Positions 1 to 11,879 of a stretch of DNA of 64,000 nucleotides are shown in pieces; within the stretch, counting starts at the first letter, position 1; each line of letters begins with the position of its first letter. The notes beneath the pieces were generated by a model, which did no database searches, had not been told where the DNA came from, and saw only the letters and a program-made list of their open reading frames with translations. Origin of the DNA: Callorhinus ursinus. Lineage: Eukaryota > Chordata > Mammalia > Carnivora > Otariidae. The translations under genes were made by a program, and so were the position numbers. The DNA lies in the NCBI RefSeq assembly GCF_003265705.1, contig NW_020313057.1, positions 5,187,075 through 5,251,074 of the forward strand, read 5' to 3'.

Positions 1-204
<204 letters not shown>

Positions 205-1650
205 GTTTCTTATTTTAACTACTATTGTAGGTGTGGAATGCTATCACCTTGTAGTTCTTTAAAAAAAAAAAAAAGATTTTATTTATTTATTTGACAGAGA
301 GACAGCGAGGGAGGGAACACAAGCATGCCGTGAGCCAAAGGCAGATGCTTAACGACTGAGCTACCCAGGCGCCCTCACCTTGTAGTTCTTATTTGCACTT
401 CCCCAGTGGCTAATGATGTTAAATATCTTTCAATGTGTCCGTTTGCTAATCATATCTCTTCTTTGGTGAAATACCTGTTCATGTCCTCGGTCTTTCTAAT
501 TTGATTACAAGCAGGCTTGCATTGGTGTTTTTGCTGCATTTGTGTTTTTGAGTTTTGAGAATTCTTTGTATAGATTCTGGATACCAAGTCTGATACATAG
601 TTTTCAAATATTTTTTTCCCAGTCTGTAGCTTGTCTTTCTTCTTCCTAATGGGGGTTTTTTGTCAGCAAAAGTTTTAAATTGTGATGAAGTTCAACTTAC
701 CTTTCTTTTCCCCATAAATTATTTCATGCCCAAGAACTCCACTCTTTGCCCAGCCCGAGTTCTCAAAGATTTTCTGCCATCCTTCCTTTCTAAAATAGCT
801 TTATGGTTTTTACATTTTACATTTAAGTCTGTGATCCATTTTGAGTTTATTTTGGTGTACGGTGTGAGATTTAGGGCAAGGATTTTTTTGCCTAAGGAAG
901 TTCTGTTACATGCCATTTGTTGAAGAGGCTATCATTCTTCCATTGGATCACTTTTGCATCTTTGTCAGAAAAAAACAAAAACCAACCACAGAACATACTG
1001 TGTGGGTCTATTTTTGGTTTATTTTGTTCCTTTGATCTCTGTGTCTCTCCCTCTGGAATACCACACTTTCTTAATTACAAGTAGGTCTGTAGTAAGCCTC
1101 CATATCAGGTAGGGTGGTAACTCCCATATGATTTTTCTTTGTCAAGATTGTTTTAGCTCATCTAGTTCCTTTGCCTTTCCATACAAATGTTAGAATAAGC
1201 TTGTCTGTGTCTACAAAATATTTTGCCGAGATTTTGATGATAAGAATTGCATAATTATTTTTTAGCTATTGTGAATGGAATTATTTTAACTTCATTTTCA
1301 GGTTTTTCATTGCTCATATCTAGAAATGCAGTCGATTTTTTTTACTTTGGTCTTGTATCTTGTGACATTGTCTGACCCTTTAATTAGCTCTAGTGGTTGT
1401 TTTGTGGATTCCTTAGGATTTTCATCATACAAGATTATGTCATTCTGCAAATACAGTTTTACTTGTTGCTTTCCAATCTGAATATCTTTTATTTCCCTCT
1501 CTTACCTGATTGCGCTGGCTAGAGTCTCCAGTATGATAGTAGAAATGTTGGGAGTAGACATCCTTGCCTTGCTCCTGATCTTAGGAGGAAGCATTCTGTT
1601 TTTCACCATGCAGTCTAATGTAGAGAAAACCATATACTGACCAAGAACTA
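205..1650 (-). mobile_element. Old L1 fragment, antisense (ORF2 3' part)
   Basis: The + strand reads as the complement of L1 ORF2 C-terminal and downstream sequence ('TTCTTTGGTGAAATACCTGTTCATGTC', 'GTCTGTGATCCATTTTGAG', 'TGTTGAAGAGGCTATCATTC'). It has many stops, so it is inactive. It is interrupted by a SINE at 259-374 and ends at another SINE insertion at 1651. The short ORFs inside it are remnants. Confidence 0.8.
259..374 (-). mobile_element. Can-SINE, internally deleted
   Basis: A minus-strand SINE sits inside the L1, flanked by the direct repeat TCACCTTGTAGTTCTT (about 244-259 and 375-390). At ~115 bp it lacks the central part: the CAAGCA segment joins directly to GTGAGCCAAAGGC. Confidence 0.9.
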
Positions 1651-1863
1651 GGGGTGCCTGGGTGGCTCAGTCGTTAAGCATCTGCCTTCGGCTCAGGTCA
1701 TGATCTCAGGGTTCTGGGATTGAGTCCCACATCGGGCTCCCTGCTCGGCGGGAAGCCTGCTTCTCCCTCTCCCACTCCCCCTGCTTGTGTTCCCTCTCTT
1801 GCTGTCTCTCTCTCTGTCAAATGAATAAATAAAATCTTTAAAAAAAAAAAAAAAAAGAAAAAA
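1651..1863 (+). mobile_element. Can-SINE, full length
   Basis: Head GGGGTGCCTGGGTGGCTCAG, CT-rich middle and A tail. It is flanked by a 25-bp target-site duplication (1626-1650 and 1864-1888, containing CATATACTGACCAAGAACTA) that is identical in both copies, which indicates recent insertion. Confidence 0.95.
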
Positions 1864-1888
1864 AAAACCATATACTGACCAAGAACTA

Positions 1889-2784
1889 GTCTCTTGACAA
1901 AGGGGGTAGGTGGGTTGGGCGAGGGCATCTGGAAAGGCTTCCCAAGGAGATGAATTGGGAGGATGAGCTCGCCGAGGTCAGGAAGTCTGTGGGTTTGTCC
2001 TGACTTTCCAGTACTGAAGCTGGTAGCCAAAGAGGTTGGACTGAGGACCGCTGATGCTGTGGCAGGCATCACTGTGCTTCCCCAACAAGGTAGATCTCTC
2101 CCTCCTGCCATGATCATGGATGAGACAGACAGACAGCCCCCAGAGGGGCCAGTGCCACCACAAGGGATGTCTCATTTCCCATCACTCCAGGGTATGGAGC
2201 AGACTTGGGGCTGGGCGGGCAAACTGAGATGCTCCCCACTGTTCCAGGGAAGAAAGCCGGAAGCCAGCACGTGGAACTTTTGTCCTGGGGATGCTGCCAA
2301 CAATGGGGACCCATGACTCTTCTTCCTGTAGTAGGAAACTGACCTTCATTTGTTCCTTCCTCTAATAATCCCTGCCCTTACTGAATGCGTTTGTCCAGCA
2401 CCGGCTAGATGCAAGGCATCTTTGAGACATGGCATGGGGTGAAATAGACTAACAAGGTCCTTCTTCACCAGACGTTTATCATTTACAACAGAGACATTAG
2501 TCTCAAACACTTACACTCTAGGAACAGTGTGAGCTCTGAGACAAGAGAGGCATAAACCAACTCCTGTGGTCATTCTGAGAAAGGAAACAACATATCTGTG
2601 TGTTGTGGGGTGTGTGTGTGTGTGTGTGTGTGTAGAGGGGGTGGGTTAGGGTAAGTGGGAGCAGGGGAGTTCCATGTAGGAAGGCACAGGTGAGGCCTTA
2701 AAAGATGCACAGGATTTTGACAGATAACTGTCAGGAGCTTTGGGGACAGCTTAGAGTAGATCATCAAGCGCTCACGTGGGCATC
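1889..2784. other. Unique intergenic DNA with a (TG)n tract
   Basis: GC-moderate unique sequence with a (TG)n run at 2610-2633. Overlapping ORFs of up to 117 codons exist in several frames here without any recognisable domain. Confidence 0.5.
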
Positions 2785-2905
2785 CCACTTGAGATCTTGT
2801 TAAAATGCAGATTCTAACTTGGTAGGTCTTGGAGAGGGCTTGAGAGTTCTGACAAGCTCCCAGGTGAAGCTGATGCTGCAGGTCAGAGGGTGGCTCTGAG
2901 TACCC
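2785..2905. mobile_element. hAT-Charlie DNA transposon remnant (MER20-like)
   Basis: 'TCTTGTTAAAATGCAGATTCTAAC' and 'CAAGCTCCCAGGTGAAGCTGATGCTGC' match the well-known body of MER20-type elements. It is partial, with diverged ends. Confidence 0.65.
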
Positions 2906-3117
2906 AGGGTGCAGAGAACATCTGCTCTGATTTGGCTGAGAGATTAGTGGGAGAGGGCAGAAGAATTGGACAATAGGTAGGGCCAGATTCTAGCCTGAGG
3001 AGTTTACACTGTACTTGGCATGCAGTGCACAACCTCTGAAGGTATTTGGGTCATGAAGAGAGCCAATCCAGACGTTAGGAAGACAGAGCTGGGCAACTAG
3101 AGGCAGAGTGATTTTCC

Positions 3118-3310
3118 TATTCATCCATCCCCCAACCCACCCACCCATTCAGCCACCCATCCACCCACGTACCCACCCATTCAGCCACCCATCCACCCAC
3201 CCATTCAGCCACCCATCCACCCACCCACCCACCCATTCACCCACCCACCCACCCATTCAGCCACCCATTCACCCACCCATTCACCCACCCACCCACCCAT
3301 TCATCCATCA
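3118..3310 (+). repeat. Simple repeat, CCAC/CCATTCA units
   Basis: About 190 bp is built from CCAC, CCAT and CATTCAG words. ORFs through it read as Thr-His-Pro repeats and are artefacts. Confidence 0.95.
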
Positions 3311-3680
3311 TCTGTCTGCCATCTACTAACATTTGTTAGATGCCTATTACACTCTAGACCCTGGGGGAGGATGAAGAAGACCCAGGCTTTCCTCCCCCAG
3401 ATCCCAGAGCCAGTGGGATTGATGAACCCATATTATGTGTGCAGGTTCCATGTGAGCACAGAAGGGGGCGGGCAAGGGGCTTCCTGAAGGAGGGGACCCT
3501 TGAGAGCTTTCAAAGAGCAGTGGGAGATACTTGGATAAAGAAGAATTCAATGAGAGGGTGCTGCCTGGGCAAAAGTCAGCCACAGCAGTGCGATGCACAT
3601 GGGTAGCTGCTCAACATTTGGGTTGACAAGGGCTCAAGAGGTGTAGTTGGGTCCCTGGTCACAAACAGTAGGGACACCCT

Positions 3681-3724
3681 TGTGTGTGTGTGCGTGCGCA
3701 CGTGCGCACACACACACACGCACG
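3681..3724. repeat. Alternating purine-pyrimidine (TG/CA, GC) tract with inverted symmetry
   Basis: 44 bp alternate strictly Y-R: a TG run, a central TGCGCACGTGCGCA (3695-3708), then a CA run. Positions 3684-3719 form an inverted repeat with 18-bp arms, one mismatch and no spacer. Confidence 0.9.
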
Positions 3725-4095
3725 GTCTCTTCTCTCTCCTCCTCTCTCTGGTCCCCTGTGCCTTCAGGTCCTCATGGGCTCTGGGTCAGCGGCCCTTTGC
3801 CAGTGAAGAGATTGGGGTGGTGTGTGGGAGGCCACTGAAGGATGGTCTATATCTGAAAGAACTCTGCAGAAGCAGACATTCCCTGCCAGAGAGGACATCA
3901 CAAACAGATCCCCTGCTAAGAATATTTGGAGAGCCTGGGGGTCACTGGTTTTCCCACTGGGGTTCAGGCCATCTTAATGTCTCTCAAAGATGAGAGTGGC
4001 AGCAGACCTGGCCTAGGTCTCATTCCAACCAAACTCTGTAGCACAGAGGAGCAGATCCACTTAGAGACCCAGGCTGACAGAGGGAGAAGAGCCTG

Positions 4096-4870
4096 TCTGC
4101 CTGGGCTGCCATGACCAAGTCCTTTAGTTCTCATGGCTCTGGAGGCTGGAAGTCCAGATCAAGGTATCGTCAGGGCTGGGCCCTGGGGAGGCCTCTCTCC
4201 TTGCAGGTGGCTACCTTCTTGCTGTGTCCTCACATGGCCTTTCCTCTGTCATTTACAGGAGAGGGAGGGGGAGGGGAGAGAGAGGAAGCACACATGGTCT
4301 CTCGTGTCTCTTTTCTTATAAGGACTCCACCCCAATTGGATTAGAGTCCCATCCGTACAGCCTTATTTAACCTTAATTAGAAGCCCTTAGAGCCCCATCT
4401 CCATTTTGTAAAATTTAAATTCGATTAATTAACATAGAGTGCATTATTAGTTTCAGAGGTGGAGTTTAGTGATTTGTCAGTTGTATGGAACACCCAGGGC
4501 TCATCACATCATGTGCCCTCTTAATGCCCATCCCCCAGTTACCCCATCCCCCCGCCCACCTCCCCTCCAGCAACCCTCAGTTTATTTCCTATGATTAAGA
4601 GTCTCTTATGGCTTGTCTCCCTCTCTGATTTCATCTTGTTTTATTTTTTCCTCTCTTCCTCTATGATCCTCTGTTTTGTTTCTTAAATTCCACATATGAG
4701 TGAAATCATATTATAATTATCTTTCTCTGATTGACTTATTTCGCTTAGCATTATACCCTCTAGTTCCATCCACGTCGTTGCAAATGGTTAGAACCCCTAT
4801 CTTCAAATACAGCCCCTTTGAGAGTTAGGGCCTCAAAATATGAATTTGTGAGGGGACATAATTCGGTCCA
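4096..4870 (-). mobile_element. ERVL-MaLR (MLT1-type) solo LTR, antisense, split by an L1
   Basis: 'CATGGCTCTGGAGGCTGGAAGTCCAGATCAAGG' through 'CTTATAAGGACTCCACC', resumed after 4790 by 'CTTCAAATACAGCCCC...AATATGAATTTG', reads as the complement of an MLT1-like LTR. This is an ancient non-coding LTR with no retroviral genes. Its middle is interrupted by the L1 piece at 4390-4790. Confidence 0.65.
4390..4790 (-). mobile_element. Carnivore L1 3' end, antisense
   Basis: 'ATTAACATAGAGTGCATTATTAGTTTCAGAGG', 'CCCAGGGCTCATCACATC' and 'CTAGTTCCATCCACGTCGTTGCAAATGG' are phrases typical of the carnivore L1 3' region in reverse. It is a 5'-truncated, non-coding copy inside the MaLR LTR. Confidence 0.8.
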
Positions 4871-4879
4871 TAGGAGGAC

Positions 4880-5015
4880 CTAAGAGATCCTCTAGTCCAG
4901 CCTCCTTATTTTCCTGATGAGGAAATTGAGGCTCAGAGAGGTTGAGCGGTTTGCTGAAGGTCACACAGCTAGCTAGCGTCACAGCCAGAATTCGAAGTCG
5001 GGCCTGACATCTCCC
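4880..5015 (-). mobile_element. MIR SINE remnant
   Basis: 'CTGATGAGGAAATTGAGGCTCAGAGAGGTTGAG...AAGGTCACACAGCTAGC' is the complement of the MIR core. Confidence 0.85.
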
Positions 5016-7084
5016 AGACGTGTGGTGGAAAGGACAGTGTCTTCTAGATGATGGGGCTGCGTGCGGCGAGGCCTGCCATAGACACCTTCACCAGCAGCTT
5101 TCTGTTTACATGAGAGAGGGAGCAGAAGAGGAATAGGCCCACCCTGAAACCTGAAGGGTTTAGTTTAGACCTCAGGAAGACTTTCCGTTTGAAAAAGTTG
5201 AGTCCCTGCCAAGTGTGTCCAATGGCAATTATGGTTTGGTTTTGTTTTTTTGCTTTTTTTTTTCTTAGAAAAATGGCAGAAAGTTTGGCAAAGGGCCGGG
5301 GAATGGACTTCATAACTGTGAAGATCCTTCTAGACTTAGGTTTCTACGCCGATTAGGACACTATTCCACTGAAACTCCCTGAATCCAGAAGTCTTGCTGG
5401 CAAGAAATAGTCCCTGAAAAAATCTCTCTGAGCATACCTTTGGCCCAGCAGCCTGACCTCGGGGGGTCGGGGAGGACAGGGACCAGGCATGTGCAGGGCT
5501 GTTTACCTTGGTTAGGCAATGCAGATAAGTCTCCCTGTTTGTGTTTGCAGGCGGGGGCCAATGTTTGGGTGGGCAAGGTCAGGTCAGAACAGGCAGGAGA
5601 AGCTGTGGGCGGCTGGCTCCCAGGGTGGGGGCCCGTGCAGGGACTGGGGGTGGAGAGGGCCAGGCAGCTGCAGCCCTGCTGAGAGGCCTCAGCTCCCCAG
5701 CAGGCATCCCTTCTGTCTCCTCTGTGCTCTGCAGGACTTTTGCTCTGACAGCCTTAAGTCTGATGTTCCTTCTCTCTCTCTCCTCTGTCTCTGTCTCTCT
5801 CCCCACCACACACCCCTGACAGCAAAGTTCAGCACTGACCCAGGCCCAAAAGACTTTTTTTTTTTTTTTGAGAAAATGATGTTTCCATTGAAAAATGAAT
5901 TTTCGCAATCCCTTTCAGACCCACAAATGCCATCTTCAGGAAAATAGGAACATTCTGAGACCTGCCCGGTCGGGTCGTATGAGCGATTGGCATTCCTGAG
6001 CAGCGTCACTCCCGACTGGCAGTGGGAGAGCATGGTTTTTGGAAAGACCATATGAAGGCACAAGGATGAATCAGTCTATTCTTACTTACAGCCTGATTAT
6101 GACCGGTGCTCAGTGTTTTCTGGCTCAGTGTAATGAAGCCATTACCCCACCTTCCGAAGACCAGGAAAGAAAGGAAGAGGCAGGAAGGGCATCTCTGGGT
6201 GGCTGCCAGTTGCTGAGGTCTCCACCCACCCCCAAGCCTAGGAGGCCACAGCCAACATAAATAGCATCCTCTCTTCATAAAGAGATTCCAAAAGACTCTA
6301 TTCAGAACACAGATTCCTTCTCTTGCGCCTGCCTTTGGGCTGGGAGAAAGTCACGCTCTGTGGGACCCCACACTCAGCCCCTCTCCACAACTGTGCTGGA
6401 TGCTTCCATCCCACCAGGCTGGTGGAAGAAACTCCCGGCTGGCAGTTGGCTCTGTGTCTTGTGGCTGTGCCCCCCCCCCCCCGCCTTGGTGGGTGCCTGG
6501 AGGTGCATGGGCAAAGGAGGGAGGCAGAAAGTTCAGAGGCCACAGGACCCAGTGTTGGTTCAATCCCGATTTCAGACACTCGGCCCCACTGTCCCTAGAG
6601 GCGGCTCTAGGGGGAGACTGGTGATTTGGGAGATGTGGTCTGTGGGCACATAGCGTTCATTCCATGGTGTTTGGTTTACTAAAGAAACGAGTGCATTTAA
6701 GACTTGAATGGCCTCTGCCAAGGAAGGCAAGGCTTCCTGCTGATGTGGCAGAATCTGCTTCCATTCTTAGGGCTCACCTCGTTGACCCGGGGTCAGTGTG
6801 ATTCTTCAGGCCCGTGTGCCCCTGAGAGTGTGGGTGTGACACCGCCCTGCCTCCAGATCCTGTCCCGTGTGTGACTGAGATCTCTGGGCTGCAGGGGTGG
6901 AGAACGTAATCTCCTCCAATGAGCTCTTGAGTGCCCTTGACCAACATCCTACCCAGCTGGACAGGATATTTGGACGGTGCCCCTGACCCAGCCGCTTGAG
7001 CTCAGACATGTGGATGCGGCCTCACCAGCCTGTTGTGTCCCCTGGAGCGATCTCATCCCACGCACAGGACGCTGGATGGGGTGG
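5016..7084. other. Unique, moderately GC-rich intergenic DNA
   Basis: No recognisable gene or recent repeat. Several overlapping ORFs of 60-142 codons lie in all frames at 5360-6660, as expected for GC-rich DNA, and none carries a motif. Homopolymer runs occur at about 5853-5868 (T) and 6471-6482 (C). Confidence 0.5.
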
Positions 7085-7290
7085 GGCGGTTGGCGTCAGA
7101 CAACTGGTGTGGTGCCCAGTCTCTTTGGTCACTTGCTGGCCCCGTGACCTTGGACCTTGGTCTCTCTAAACTTCAGCTTCCTCATCCTTAACTAGAAATG
7201 ATAAGGGAAGCTACTTCACGAGTTGGTCATGAGGAGGAGTCACGGCAATCCACAGAAAGCCCTTAGCACGAGAACTGGTGCAGAAACATG
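7085..7290 (+). mobile_element. MIR SINE remnant
   Basis: 'TGGTCACTTGCTGGCCCCGTGACCTTGGACC...AACTTCAGCTTCCTCATCC' followed by '...AAAGCCCTTAGCAC' follows the MIR consensus order. Confidence 0.8.
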
Positions 7291-9584
7291 CACTGCCTGT
7301 GTGGTCCCCGGGGGCCGTCAGTCATGTTGCTCCCGGCTGAGGGGGTTCAGGACCGAGTCCGAGATGTCTGCTGTAGGAGAACAGCGAGCCAGGGGTCATT
7401 TGGCTGTGAGGGGCTCCACAGAGCCTTGTCAAACTGAGTGCTAGGCACTTGGCTTTGAAACAGCCTTACCTCAGATGGGCTTTGTTGGCCCTAAATTATA
7501 AACTAAGCTTAAATATGTGCACTCCATGCCGACCCCCTTTAGCAGACCCTTTAGGCCCAGGGGCATTCATAAGACCCCCAGGTCTAAAGTCATCCTAAGC
7601 TGAAAGGGCTCCTGGAGCCCAGCGACTCATTGAATGGGCTGCACTAACCTGAACAAGCCAGCTCAATCCCCTTCCCAAACCACACACCCCCCACCCCACC
7701 CCCACCCTCCCCCCAGCCAGGAAAGGATATGCAGCTGGGAGCCAGCATGGCCGAAGACATTCCAGCAAACCATCCTCCGGGCCCTGGGGACAGGGTGGGG
7801 TTTGGGGGAGGCATGATGTCGTTTCTGGCCTGGCCTGTAAATCATCTTTGGCCACACCATTTGGGGCCTCCTCCTCCGCAAGGGTGGGGCCCAGGCAGCC
7901 TAGGAGCCAAGAGGGAATGAGGAGCTGAAAGGGTCTCCCGAGGAAGCTGCCCAGCTTGGTAATTATAGTGGCCTGAACTTCCAACCAGGTCCCAGCCAGG
8001 TCCTGCTCTCCCTGAGGCTTCACACAGCCTTCTCTTGGCAAGGAGCCTCAGAATGGAATGTTCTGGGACCAGCAGGTGTGTCACGCATGCTGCAAACGCC
8101 TGGTCCGTGATGTCAGAGGATCAGGACTGACCCAGATGCAGAGAGGTGAAGGCTGACTTTGCTCATCCCAGCTTCCCTCCTTCTCCGCCCCTTTGGCTGC
8201 CCCTTCCCATCCCTGTCCTCCGTTTTCTCTCCTCTCCTGACTTGAAAACTTCTCCTCAGGGAAAGGCGGACTTTATTAGACTATAGCATTTAGACTACAG
8301 TGTAAACGACTTGCAGCACTCTGCCATCCCCGTCTGTCTTTTTAACAGGCTTGACATGGCCTTAGTCTTGGCTTCTGAACCGTGAATCTCTGGGGATACC
8401 TGGTTACCCCTGGTATACAAGACTTACATTCTTTTCCGAACATTTACAAAATGTTTTTGAAATTAAGGTTAGACTTTTCTATCAGCGTAAACCCATATTA
8501 CCCATTCTGAACCTAACACAGAGCTTAAAGGGAATTCACAAGAATGTTCTGCTTTTCTGAGCATGTGTTTACTTAAAGGCTTACACGTTTTCAGAAGGGC
8601 GAACGGGACTGAACCAGCTATAAAACTGCAAAATCACAGGGAAAAACTTTTAATGAAAGCTTGGTAGAGAGCACAGGCTCCAGGGACAGCTGATGCTTGG
8701 AGAGCAGGGGGGAGGGGCAGCAGCGGCCCGTCATATAGGAGCTGGATGGGCAGAGCCGGGAAGCTGTAATCAAGGCCGTGAGGAGCAACCCGGGACCCTG
8801 TCCTCGTTCTACGCCCACACGCAGCACGCCTTGTATCTTTCGAGGGAGAAGCTTCCCTAGCATCTAGCTGGCTTCACAGTCAGAGCCACGGGGACTGACT
8901 TGGGGCAGCATCTGCTTCTGTTTTCCCCAAGCTTATATTTGCTCTCTGATGACGTTTGCTCTGATGGTGGTGGTCTCGACGCTTCCAATACAGTAATTAG
9001 TAAAACGTGTGTTGGGAAGAGTGAGATTAGTTGCCTTTATGGTGAGGCAAGTGAAAAAATAAGTAAAATGCATTGTTTTGTTAAGGACTCCGTCCTATCT
9101 CACTTCTCATGGGGGTCTGTTCCTAGAACTGGCGTCTTCCTTTTGGGAACCTTCCTCTTTCCTCCTGAGACCCCCTGGCGTCCCGGCTTGCCTCCGTCCA
9201 ACAGGCCCTCAACCCCCATGGGCTCCAGGACTGACGGTGAAGATGTTTCTCGAGAGGCCAGAAGTGCTTCCCAGACCACTGGTCCCGGCATGTGCTGCGG
9301 TGCCCTGCCTGCCTCCTTCTGTCCTCCGGTGATGGTAGCACTCTGGCAGTCACTGGGGTCATGGGTTGGCCAGAGCACAGCACAAAGGGCAGGAAAGCCA
9401 CACAGATGAACGCAGGACCCCTCTGCGGATTGAGTCTCAGTGTGAACGCTGTTGGGGGGCAGGGGGGATAATCATTTTCTTCCTGCTATTTATAGAGAAG
9501 CCAGACCCAGGAAAGCAGAGAAGGAAATGTACATCAAAAACCTTCTAGAGATACAAGACATTTTCATCCTTAATGTCCCACGCT
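7291..9584. other. Unique intergenic DNA
   Basis: Mixed composition with GC-rich blocks at 7600-8080 and 9100-9380. The ORFs here (up to 169 codons) lack recognisable domains. No young SINE is present. Confidence 0.5.
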
Positions 9585-9900
9585 GAGTTGTAGAAATAAT
9601 TTCCTCATTTATGTGCAAGGGGAAACTGAGGCTCAAAGAGATTAAGGCGTAGGAGTGGCTGGTGCTCATGAAAGGCCTACCACAGGCCGGACACCGATCT
9701 GTGTTACCCATTTATTACTCACCAATCCCACCACGTAGACACAAAGATCTCCATTTTACCCACGGGAAACCAAGAACTAGATTCACCAGGTAACTTACCC
9801 ATAGTCCCAAGGTAATAAACACTGGAGCCAGGACCAGAGTCTAGAAATTCTGGCTCCAAAGCCTGTATATTTCACCACCACGCCGTTCTGCCCTTCAGGT
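9585..9900 (-). mobile_element. MIR SINE remnants, two adjacent pieces
   Basis: 'GCAAGGGGAAACTGAGGCTCAAAGAGATTAAGG' and 'CTCCATTTTACCCACGGGAAACCAAG...AAGCCTGTATATTTCACCACCACGC' each match the MIR complement. They may be two copies or one rearranged copy. Confidence 0.7.
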
Positions 9901-10735
9901 CACAGAGTCATTAAACACAGGACCCTGAGTTCCCATATCTCTGCCTTCCGCTTAAGCCGTCCTGAATGCCCAGTGTCTGAGGCCAAATGGCACCTCCCTC
10001 AGTACAGAAGGATGCTCCAAAATGGCTCAGTTGCAAAAGAAATGCAGGGATGCATCTGTCAGCCACGTATGCAGCTGGGCCCTCAGCCTGGCCACTGAGG
10101 ACAAGTATCCCTGCTGTTCCTGGGCATCCGCCACTGACACAGGACACACACACGGGGGATGATGATTTTTACCCTTTCCCTACGTGCCGGCAGTTTGGCT
10201 CTGACTCTGGCACACAGCACAGGCTGCATTGGGGGCTGCTTGATGAGCTGGAGAAGTTCCCCTTGGCCAAGGGAGGCTTGTTTCTCCTGGGGCAGCGGCA
10301 GTGGGGGGCCTGGGGGTCACCTCTCCCTGGCCAGATGGAGGCAGGCGAAGTCTTGATGTACAGAAGGAGGTGCCTGGCAGCTTACCCCTGATGACAGAGC
10401 AGGAGGCCTCAGGCTGAGTCCAAAGCAGATAGCATGCTCACGAGACAAGAGAGTGTGGAATGTTAGGACAGATTCCTGAGAGAGGCGAGGCACGCACACA
10501 GGTCTAGTCTGGCTCAGATCCAAGTGTGCACTTCTGAGCAGAGAAAATTGGGTCCAGCTTAGGCCTGAAAGTGCGAGCACTGGAGAAAAAGACTTCTCTG
10601 TTCTGAGCTGCTAAGATGCATTACCCATGTGGCAGAATTGCTAGTCAATGCCCCAGTATGCATTTATCACATAGTACTATATTGCATAGTACTTTATTAT
10701 TACATAGTATATAGTACTAGAGTTGCTAGGTTCTT
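9901..10735. other. Unique intergenic DNA
   Basis: No recognised element. An A/T-rich stretch at about 10660-10725 repeats the word CATAGTACT several times. Confidence 0.5.
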
Positions 10736-10990
10736 AGCTTCGTGTGTCTTTAGCCGGCTGTGACCACGTGACAAAGTTCTGGCAAATGCAGTGTGCATGG
10801 GAGTGAGTTGTGTGCAAGTTCTGGGTCATGTCCTTGAAAGGAAGTGGTGTGCCCTTGCCTTTTGCCAGGCCAACCTTCCTCATGGCTGGAATGCAAACAT
10901 GATGGCAGGAACCGGAGCAGCGATTTTGGGCCACAAGATGGAAGTACATGTTGAGGCTGGCAGAGCAGATAGTTAAAGGATCCTGGATCC
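10736..10990. mobile_element. Old unclassified interspersed repeat
   Basis: 'CATGGCTGGAATGCAAACATGATGGCAGGAACCGGAGCAGCGATTTTGGGCCACAAGATGG' resembles a common, degraded mammalian repeat family that I cannot name with confidence. Confidence 0.4.
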
Positions 10991-11402
10991 TGAGGTTGTA
11001 CAGCTGCTGTCCTAGCTCTGCCTGCCCATTTGAACTTTCACAGGACAGAGGTACAGATTTCTATCCTAAACCAATATTACCTGGGTCTCTTTGTTACAGC
11101 AAAAGCCAGCTGATGTCCTGCTCCTGCAGCTTGAAGCTCAGATAGGCTCCCCAGGTGCCCTTTGGGTTTTGTCGTTTCTCCTGTTTATGAAAGACCATGC
11201 TGTAAGGGCTCTGCACATACAGGACCTCATCTGCCTGGTCTCAAAGGGAGCAAATTTTGCAGTGAGTTTTTAGGAAGACAGAAGGGAAGACCGGCCCAGG
11301 CAGCCTCCTACCCTGCAAGCCTGTGACGGCTTTCAGGCAGGCTGTCAGTGCCTGTAGAAAAATGGGACCAGACCTGGTTCTGTTTCGTTCAAACTGAGGT
11401 TA

Positions 11403-11600
11403 TTTTTATTATTGTTATTATTGTTTTAGAGAAAGAGAGAGAGCACGAGGTAGGGGCGAGGGGCAGAGGGACAGAGAGAATCTCAAGCAGGCTCCATGGT
11501 GCAGAGCCTGAGGCAGGGCTCGATCTCGCAATCCGGAGACCATGACCTGAGCCAAAATCAAGAGTCGGACGTTTAACTGACTCAGCCACCCAGGCGCCCC
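11403..11600 (-). mobile_element. Can-SINE
   Basis: Antisense SINE ending CACCCAGGCGCCCC, flanked by the direct repeat TCAAACTGAGGTT at about 11389-11402 and 11601-11613. Confidence 0.92.
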
Positions 11601-11689
11601 TCAAACTGAGGTTGTTTTGATAAAAACAGCTGGTAGGGGAAGAAAAACCCTGAGGGCAGTGGGAAGGATTGTGTTCTGGTCCTAACCAG

Positions 11690-11790
11690 GTGGCAGAATG
11701 ACCCTGGACCAGTTTCTTTATATGTAAAAACAGAAATGACAATGACCACTCTTCACCCTGGTGTGTCCCTCAGGAGGCTGGGAGCACTCT
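11690..11790 (+). mobile_element. Possible MIR remnant
   Basis: 'GAATGACCCTGGACCAGTTTC...ATGTAAAAACAGAAATGACAATGACC' follows the MIR order loosely. Confidence 0.4.
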
Positions 11791-11879
11791 TTCTATTCAA
11801 GTCTCTGGCAGGTTGCATTTTTTTTAAAAGATGACTGCCAGCTTTGCTTTGATGTCTCAAGGAGTCTGACTTAAGGGGG

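Noticed and set aside
3118..3310. Regularly spaced repeat that could suggest a CRISPR array
   Set aside because: Units are 4-12 bp with no unique spacers; it is a mammalian simple repeat.
3108..3329. ORF with [12 protein letters not shown] repeats
   Set aside because: A product of the CCAC/CATT simple repeat.
4096..4870. Retroviral coding remnants beside the MaLR LTR
   Set aside because: Only LTR-like sequence is visible; no gag, pol or env reading frame was found.
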